A stretch of DNA of 9,867 bases from a candidate division WWE3 bacterium (GTDB taxonomy: Bacteria > Patescibacteriota > WWE3 > 2-01-FULL-39-13). The notes below the pieces were generated by a model. The model had not been told where the DNA came from. It worked only from the letters and a program-made list of their open reading frames with translations, and searched no databases. Positions within the stretch are counted from its first letter, which is position 1; each line of letters begins with the position of its first letter. The position numbers and the translations under genes are program-made. Where the stretch lies: positions 1 through 9,867 of the forward strand of contig JALWZX010000076.1 in NCBI GenBank assembly GCA_027002375.1, in the 5' to 3' direction. This document shows positions 6,241 to 9,867 of the stretch, piece after piece.

Positions 6241-7128
6241 ATGAACGATCGCGATCTATATTTTTTATTAAAAGACAAATACTGTTGGTCACAAAACGAA
6301 ATTAGCGAATACCTAACACGTGCATGTGATTCTAATAGTTGCCAAACTATGTACCTAACGCCTGAAGAAAAGGCTGACATTGAACTATTAAATAAAGGTG
6401 TACCTGTAGATTATATTATTGGTTACGTGGAATTCTTAGGTTGCCACATTGATTTAAGTTACAAACCGTTAATTCCTAGAACAGAAACTGAATATTGGGT
6501 AGATGTGGAAATAAAAAACATAATTGCAAATTTAAGTACAAAATCTAATACGTTGCAATCTGGTAAATCATCATCTGAGCAAATAAAAATTTTAGACATC
6601 TTTTCGGGATCAGGTTGCATTGGAATAGCCGTGTATAAAAGATTGTCTCAAGCTGGATTTAATGTACATGTAACTTTTTCTGATATATCTGATAATGCAA
6701 TTAAACAAATAAAAAAGAATGTTGAAATAAACAAGTTGCCTAAAGGTGCATATTCTATTATTAAAAGTAATATATTTGAGAATGTATCAGGGCGATTTGA
6801 CTATATTTTTGCAAATCCACCATATATTGCAGAAGTCGATAAAGTTGACGAAACCACTAAACACGAACCTCAAATCGCCCTATATTCTGACGACAATGGG
6901 CTAAAAATAATAAAACAATTTTTACCTCGAGCACTTACACATCTAAATGATAATGGCAATATTTTTATGGAATTTGGGCATAATCAAAAGAAACAAATTG
7001 AGAAATACTTAAATTCTCTGAGTAGAAAAGATTTAAATATACAATATGAATTCAAAAAAGATCAATTCGGTAAAAATAGATTAATTGTAATTACAACAAC
7101 GTTTAAGCAAGTTAGATATTTAACATAA
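6241..7128 (+). CDS. prmC: Peptide chain release factor N5-glutamine methyltransferase PrmC (HemK)
   Basis: A 295-residue SAM-dependent methyltransferase of the PrmC/HemK family. These enzymes methylate the glutamine of the GGQ motif in release factors, which raises termination efficiency. The helical N-terminal substrate domain (about 1-75) ends in VDYIIGYVEFLGC and PLIPRTETEYWVD, matching the family's IPR-x-ETE signature. The Rossmann domain has SAM motif I ILDIFSGSGCIGIAV (Asp119 onward) and the catalytic NPPY (192-195) in FANPPYIAE, followed by HEPQIALYSDDNGL, close to the family's EP-x-x-AL-x-x-G-x-DG. The frame is open back to 6172, but the extra 23 residues are hydrophobic, lie antisense to mltG and do not resemble PrmC, so the ATG at 6241 (MNDRDLYFLLKD) is chosen. 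Its neighbour mltG is divergent, and the gene converges on the DUF4143 ATPase with a 41-bp gap. Confidence 0.95.
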   Translation: MNDRDLYFLLKDKYCWSQNEISEYLTRACDSNSCQTMYLTPEEKADIELLNKGVPVDYIIGYVEFLGCHIDLSYKPLIPRTETEYWVDVEIKNIIANLSTKSNTLQSGKSSSEQIKILDIFSGSGCIGIAVYKRLSQAGFNVHVTFSDISDNAIKQIKKNVEINKLPKGAYSIIKSNIFENVSGRFDYIFANPPYIAEVDKVDETTKHEPQIALYSDDNGLKIIKQFLPRALTHLNDNGNIFMEFGHNQKKQIEKYLNSLSRKDLNIQYEFKKDQFGKNRLIVITTTFKQVRYLT

Positions 7129-7135
7129 TTATAAA

Positions 7136-7149
7136 TTGTCATTGGACAA
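7136..7149. terminator. Weak stem-loop between convergent prmC and the ATPase gene
   Basis: TTGTC (7136-7140) and GACAA (7145-7149) pair around ATTG, flanked by A/T that can extend the stem past one mismatch. A 13-bp odd palindrome GGAATT-G-AATTCC follows at 7154-7166. The position between converging stops suits a bidirectional terminator, but the stem is short and U-runs are poor. Confidence 0.25.
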
Positions 7150-7169
7150 ATTAGGAATTGAATTCCAGA

Positions 7170-8435
7170 TTAGACAACATTAGTCCTTTTTTTGGCAATT
7201 AATTCTTTATAATCAACAAAAACAACATCTGTGTGATTATGTTTAACTATCTCATTATAATTTAAATTAACTATAAATGCCTTTTCAGGTGAATATCTAT
7301 CTATAAAACTGTATAAAGATTTTCCTATTTTTGGTTTTGTGAACTTAGAATATTTAACTTCAATAGGTATGATTTTTGAACCTAAATTTAAAACAAAATC
7401 AACTTCCGCCCCCGATTTACTTCGCCAATAATTAACCTGTGGATATTCATTTCTGTAATTTTCAATTAAAGTATTTAAAATAAAATTTTCAAACAAATGC
7501 CCACCCTCAGTGTCTAGATTTAACTGTGTAAATCTATTTAATGCAAAATTTCTCAAGCCTAAATCTATAAAATAGTAAACAGGCATTTTACTAAGTTCAT
7601 TTCGTAAATTTGTAAAATACGGTGATAATTTTTTAATTATAAAAGTTTTTTCGAGATACCAAATGTATTCTTTTACAGTTTTTACATCAACTCCCAACGT
7701 GTTACTTATTTCAGAAATATTTATTTTGTTACCAATATCATTAGACAATAACGTAACCAACTTATTAAATGCCTCTGTCTTTTTTACATTTAATAAATTA
7801 ACTATGTCTTTTTCTAAGTAACTAGAATATATTTCATGCATTTCTTCTCGTTTTTCATCAAGTGTTTCGGTTAATATTATTCTTGGGTACCCCCCAAAAT
7901 TTAAGTATGTATTGAAGTGTTCATTTATTTTGGCGGAATTCAAGCTAATAAATTCATCTAGGTTATCTTTATATTCATAGTTAGTTTTGTAATTTAAAAA
8001 TTCTATAAAAGATATAGGAAACATTTCAAAAACTCTTTTTCTTCCCGCCAAGGATTCTGATATCTTTTCTTTTAATTCAACACTTCCAGAACCTGTTAAT
8101 ATAAATTTATATGGCAGATTCATGTCGTAAATTCCCTTAAAAAAGAGACCTGCATTTACTTTTCGTTGAATTTCATCTATAAAAACATAGGCTTTTTGTT
8201 TTTTGAATTTTAAATTCAGATATTCTACAAATGTTGATTGGGAATTTAAAATTCTAGCATCATCTTCAATATCTAAATTTAAAAACATAGTATTTTCACC
8301 CTTTGAGTTTAGCTCATCTTGCAGTTCTTTTATTAAAGTTGTTTTTCCAACTTGTCTAGGACCTACAATTAATGTGATTTCTGACTTATTTAAATGACCT
8401 TTAATATTATTATAAATATTTCTTTTTATCTTCAT
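7170..8435 (-). CDS. AAA+ ATPase with C-terminal DUF4143 (PD-(D/E)XK-like) domain
   Basis: A 421-residue member of the ATP-binding AAA_14/DUF4143 family, common and often multi-copy in archaea, anaerobes and candidate-phylum bacteria; its biological role is not established. Walker A is GPRQVGKT (25-32), Walker B is YVFIDE (Asp87-Glu88), and the sensor region KFILTGSGS with ESLAGRKRVFEMFPISFIEFL (the family's promiscuous 'AGR' block) follows at 110-147. Residues about 236-265 (INISEISNTLGVDVKTVKEYI) look like a winged helix. The C-terminal domain has YFIDLGLRNFAL, GHLFENFI, GAEVDFVL and IPIEVKYS, so Glu316, Asp346, Glu359 and Lys361 keep the pattern of a restriction-endonuclease-like fold; nuclease activity is unproven. 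The ATG has no Shine-Dalgarno, and a TAAAAT ends seven bases before it. Two direct repeats overlap this promoter. It stands alone between housekeeping genes and is probably an accessory acquisition. Confidence 0.9.
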   Translation of the reverse strand: MKIKRNIYNNIKGHLNKSEITLIVGPRQVGKTTLIKELQDELNSKGENTMFLNLDIEDDARILNSQSTFVEYLNLKFKKQKAYVFIDEIQRKVNAGLFFKGIYDMNLPYKFILTGSGSVELKEKISESLAGRKRVFEMFPISFIEFLNYKTNYEYKDNLDEFISLNSAKINEHFNTYLNFGGYPRIILTETLDEKREEMHEIYSSYLEKDIVNLLNVKKTEAFNKLVTLLSNDIGNKINISEISNTLGVDVKTVKEYIWYLEKTFIIKKLSPYFTNLRNELSKMPVYYFIDLGLRNFALNRFTQLNLDTEGGHLFENFILNTLIENYRNEYPQVNYWRSKSGAEVDFVLNLGSKIIPIEVKYSKFTKPKIGKSLYSFIDRYSPEKAFIVNLNYNEIVKHNHTDVVFVDYKELIAKKRTNVV

Positions 8436-8441
8436 ACTTAC

Positions 8442-8470
8442 ATTTTAACCCGAGAAAACTGGGAGTGCAA
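8442..8470 (-). promoter_or_regulatory. Leaderless promoter of the DUF4143 ATPase gene
   Basis: On the minus strand TTGCAC (8470-8465, 3/6) is followed by a 17-bp spacer and TAAAAT (8447-8442, 5/6). The -10 ends seven bases before the A of the ATG, so the predicted first transcribed base is the A of the start codon at 8435. Repeat copy A covers all of the spacer but one base, and most of the -10. Confidence 0.5.
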
Positions 8471-8496
8471 TACCTTTTTAACCGGGGAAAAGTGGG
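8443..8496 (-). repeat. Two direct repeats with 33-bp period in the ATPase promoter
   Basis: Two 21-bp cores, A at 8443-8463 and B at 8476-8496, match at 18 of 21 positions. On the plus strand each starts TTTTAACC, has a G-rich-then-AAAA middle, and ends TGGG; on the minus strand each starts CCCA and ends GGTTAAAA. Similarity continues weakly beyond the core. Copy A overlaps the -10 and spacer, and copy B sits upstream of the -35. The 33-bp period is about three helical turns, so two bound proteins would face roughly the same side. An operator for autoregulation is the favoured reading; a residual mobile-element end is an alternative. Confidence 0.65.
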
Positions 8497-8665
8497 AATA
8501 CAGAATGCAAAAAAACTAGCTTAATGTACAAAAAGTGCTAGTGAAACAAGAGTACGTACCTAAATCATAAGCTAAACTAATAACCAATCCAATTCACGCA
8601 CTAAAGTGCGTGGTTTTAACTTTGGCGATAATAAATTAGCGGTTTGTATGTTCGAACTTAATATA
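8497..8665. other. Non-coding stretch with hairpins
   Basis: No coding potential is seen here on either strand. It contains a spaced inverted repeat ACTAGC (8515-8520) / GCTAGT (8537-8542), a short palindrome GTACGTAC near 8553, and a stronger hairpin at 8595-8612. Together with the ATPase promoter and the DHH gene's 3' hairpin, the gap between the two genes is 260 bp, by far the longest in the window. Confidence 0.5.
8595..8617 (+). terminator. GC-rich hairpin with TTTT, terminator-like on the plus strand
   Basis: CACGCAC (8595-8601) and GTGCGTG (8606-8612) form a perfect 7-bp stem with a TAAA loop, followed on plus by GTTTT. This is the strongest hairpin in the window. No plus-strand gene reads into it here; on minus it follows the DHH gene by about 85 bp but is trailed only by AATT. 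It may therefore be a leftover of a lost plus-strand gene, a back-up bidirectional terminator, or a mobile-element end hairpin. Confidence 0.45.
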
Positions 8666-8690
8666 TTTTGGTTGCGATGCAGAACCAAAA
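8666..8690 (-). terminator. Probable intrinsic terminator of the DHH gene
   Basis: TTTTGGTT (8666-8673) and AACCAAAA (8683-8690) form a perfect 8-bp stem, and two further GC pairs are possible inside the 9-base loop. It starts five bases after the TAG stop of the DHH gene on the minus strand and is followed by TATATT, a weak U-rich tail. Confidence 0.45.
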
Positions 8691-8695
8691 CTAAC

Positions 8696-9760
8696 CTACT
8701 TTACAGACCTTAAATAATCTAGTATCAAATCTACACCTTCTTTTGCTGAATTTACTGTTTCAGGAAGTAGTGCACCTGCAGCTGATATGTGGCCACCGCC
8801 ACCAAAGTGTTCTGCGATTTCTCTTACATTTACATTTCCTGCAGTTGATCTAAATGATATACTGTACCCACTTTTATTTGGTTTTGGCTTAACAGTAAAT
8901 CCCCATTCAGCACCTGCAATTTCCGCTGTTATATTTCTAAAAATTGCCACACCTGAACCTATTTCCTCATTGGTAAAATCTTTAAGTTCCTCATTTTCTA
9001 CATATGAATAAACTAAAGGTAACCAACCGTCTACATATTCTATTGTTAAATGGTTCACCAATAAAGCATATACTTTTAATGTATTTATTTTCTTCTTATC
9101 GTAATGTGATATAAATTCATTAATTTTTATATTCCCAAGCTTTATCAAATTGTCAGATGTTATTAACGTATCTTTGTATTGGTCTGTTGGCTCGATGTAT
9201 CTAAACTGACCGGTGTCGCCGAGAATTCCCAATAATAATATTTCGGCTAATTCCTTTGTAATTTTTTCAGGGGAATTCTGCCAAAATAACTTATACAACA
9301 GTTCTGCTGTGCTAGAAATCTTTACATCAATGTACAAATCAGACAAATCTTCTTTTTCTATTTCATTAGTATGATGGTCAATAATTATAAATTTGTTATT
9401 AAAATCACGATTTTTACGCGGTTTCTCAACATCAGTGGTTCGAGCTATATCATTAACATCAACCATTATAACCAAATCGATTGGCTTTGTTTGATCCTGA
9501 GAATTTTCTGTGACTTCCACCAAATTAAAATTTTCAAAATAGGAATATCGCAACTCATTTTTGTAATCACCTGTGTAAACAATTCTGATTGGTTTTGTTA
9601 AGCCTAAATCATGCGTTAAATAATAATAAACGGCTAACACAGAAGATATAGAATCATCGTCTGGTGAAGTGTGAGACGTTATGAATATAGATTTTGCGTC
9701 TTTTACTAGTCGATCAAATTGGTTTTTAAGATCTTGGTAATTTGGCGTTTGGTTTTGCAT
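8696..9760 (-). CDS. nrnA: DHH/DHHA1 phosphoesterase, bifunctional nanoRNase/pAp phosphatase-like (NrnA family)
   Basis: A 354-residue DHH-subfamily 1 phosphoesterase. Characterised relatives degrade 2-5-mer RNA (nanoRNA), dephosphorylate pAp, or hydrolyse linear and cyclic dinucleotides such as pApA and c-di-AMP. The N-terminal DHH domain has motif I HTSPDDD (His30, Asp34, Asp36), Asp101 in VIMVDVND, the eponymous Asp128-His129-His130 in FIIIDHH, and Asp182 in GILGDTGQF, so the two-metal site is complete. The DHHA1 domain ends in GGGGHISAAGA (320-330), which binds the substrate in relatives. There is no membrane segment or GGDEF domain, so it is the soluble NrnA type rather than GdpP. Which substrate is preferred cannot be read from sequence. 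No Shine-Dalgarno is seen; a weak TAAAAA (9775-9770) lies ten bases from the ATG. A hairpin follows the stop. Confidence 0.92.
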   Translation of the reverse strand: MQNQTPNYQDLKNQFDRLVKDAKSIFITSHTSPDDDSISSVLAVYYYLTHDLGLTKPIRIVYTGDYKNELRYSYFENFNLVEVTENSQDQTKPIDLVIMVDVNDIARTTDVEKPRKNRDFNNKFIIIDHHTNEIEKEDLSDLYIDVKISSTAELLYKLFWQNSPEKITKELAEILLLGILGDTGQFRYIEPTDQYKDTLITSDNLIKLGNIKINEFISHYDKKKINTLKVYALLVNHLTIEYVDGWLPLVYSYVENEELKDFTNEEIGSGVAIFRNITAEIAGAEWGFTVKPKPNKSGYSISFRSTAGNVNVREIAEHFGGGGHISAAGALLPETVNSAKEGVDLILDYLRSVK

Positions 9761-9797
9761 TTTATTAAGTTTTTAGAAATTCAAACTGTGAATTCCA

Positions 9798-9803
9798 CAT
9801 AAT
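9798..9803 (+). promoter_or_regulatory. Candidate -10 for the gene leaving the right edge
   Basis: CATAAT (5/6 match) ends seven bases before the ATG at 9810, which would put transcription start on that ATG, as for the ATPase gene and yifB. No -35 is evident. Confidence 0.3.
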
Positions 9804-9809
9804 AATTAA

Positions 9810-9867
9810 ATGATTTTAGATATTGGCATTAATAATAATTCTCTTAACGGAATAAACTGTACCATAA
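9810..9867 (+). CDS. Start of an unrecognised gene, truncated by the window end
   Basis: Nineteen open codons beginning MILDIGINNNSLNG run off the window. The frame, the divergent arrangement with the DHH gene (49-bp gap) and the CATAAT at the same spacing as other starts suggest a true gene start. The peptide is too short to identify, and it could be chance in such AT-rich DNA. Confidence 0.35.
   Translation, partial: MILDIGINNNSLNGINCTI

Noticed and set aside
7154..7166. 13-bp palindrome GGAATT-G-AATTCC as a regulatory site
   Set aside because: It lies between converging gene ends, far from any promoter, and is built from the common AATT motif.
8515..8542. Inverted repeat ACTAGC/GCTAGT as an RNA gene or operator
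   Set aside because: Only six pairs with a 16-base loop and no supporting context; expected by chance at this composition.
29..9760. Alternative genetic code with TGA as Gly or Trp, as in some candidate phyla
   Set aside because: All eight genes are full length with the standard code, keep ordinary GGN and TGG codons at conserved Gly and Trp positions, and contain no in-frame TGA.
2061..9795. Thirteen GAATTC (EcoRI-type) sites, several times a simple base-composition expectation
   Set aside because: GAATT and AATTC are each already common here, and a rough estimate from their counts predicts about ten sites, so the excess is slight. Counted by eye; no restriction-modification gene is present.

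Overview
The window is about 9.9 kb of low-GC bacterial DNA, packed with short intergenic gaps. It holds eight complete protein genes and the start of a ninth, with no tRNA, rRNA, CRISPR array or transposase. The protein set fits a monoderm, peptidoglycan-making bacterium with a small genome: a MltG transglycosylase, a DUF3048 (YerB-like) envelope protein, PrmC, a ComM/YifB ATPase and a DHH nanoRNase. The Lys/Asn-rich, short-spaced genes and the winged-helix/nucleotidyltransferase fusion suggest the Candidate Phyla Radiation (Patescibacteria). That placement is inference; no marker gene is present. The genetic code looks standard.

Layout, left to right: (1) a minus-strand pair, DUF3048 membrane protein (3139 to 662) followed by a winged-helix/degenerate-nucleotidyltransferase regulator (613 to 29). 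(2) A small tail-anchored basic protein on plus (3170-3493), divergent from the DUF3048 gene across 30 bp that hold overlapping back-to-back promoters. (3) A minus-strand pair, mltG (6222 to 5164) then yifB/comM (5093 to 3516). (4) prmC on plus (6241-7128), divergent from mltG with only 18 bp between start codons. (5) A minus-strand AAA+ ATPase with DUF4143 (8435 to 7170), which looks like an accessory gene, with a tandem repeat built into its promoter. (6) A 260-bp non-coding stretch with hairpins. (7) A minus-strand DHH/DHHA1 phosphoesterase (9760 to 8696) and, divergent from it, the first 19 codons of a gene leaving the window at 9810.

The main cross-cutting signal is at the gene starts. 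None of the nine starts has a convincing Shine-Dalgarno sequence. Several have a -10-like hexamer ending only 7 to 10 bases before the A of ATG, so transcription would begin at or within a few bases of the start codon. This suggests leaderless or nearly leaderless transcripts are common here, and it was used to choose starts. Two divergent pairs have promoters so compressed that each one's upstream element reaches into the other gene.

MltG and DUF3048 act at the cell envelope, PrmC in translation termination, YifB in processing of recombination intermediates, and the DHH protein in nanoRNA or cyclic-dinucleotide turnover. The least explained parts are the DUF3048 protein, with a 374-residue cytoplasmic low-complexity tail on a single-pass anchor, its divergent tail-anchored neighbour with a similar basic tail, and the repeat-flanked DUF4143 ATPase.
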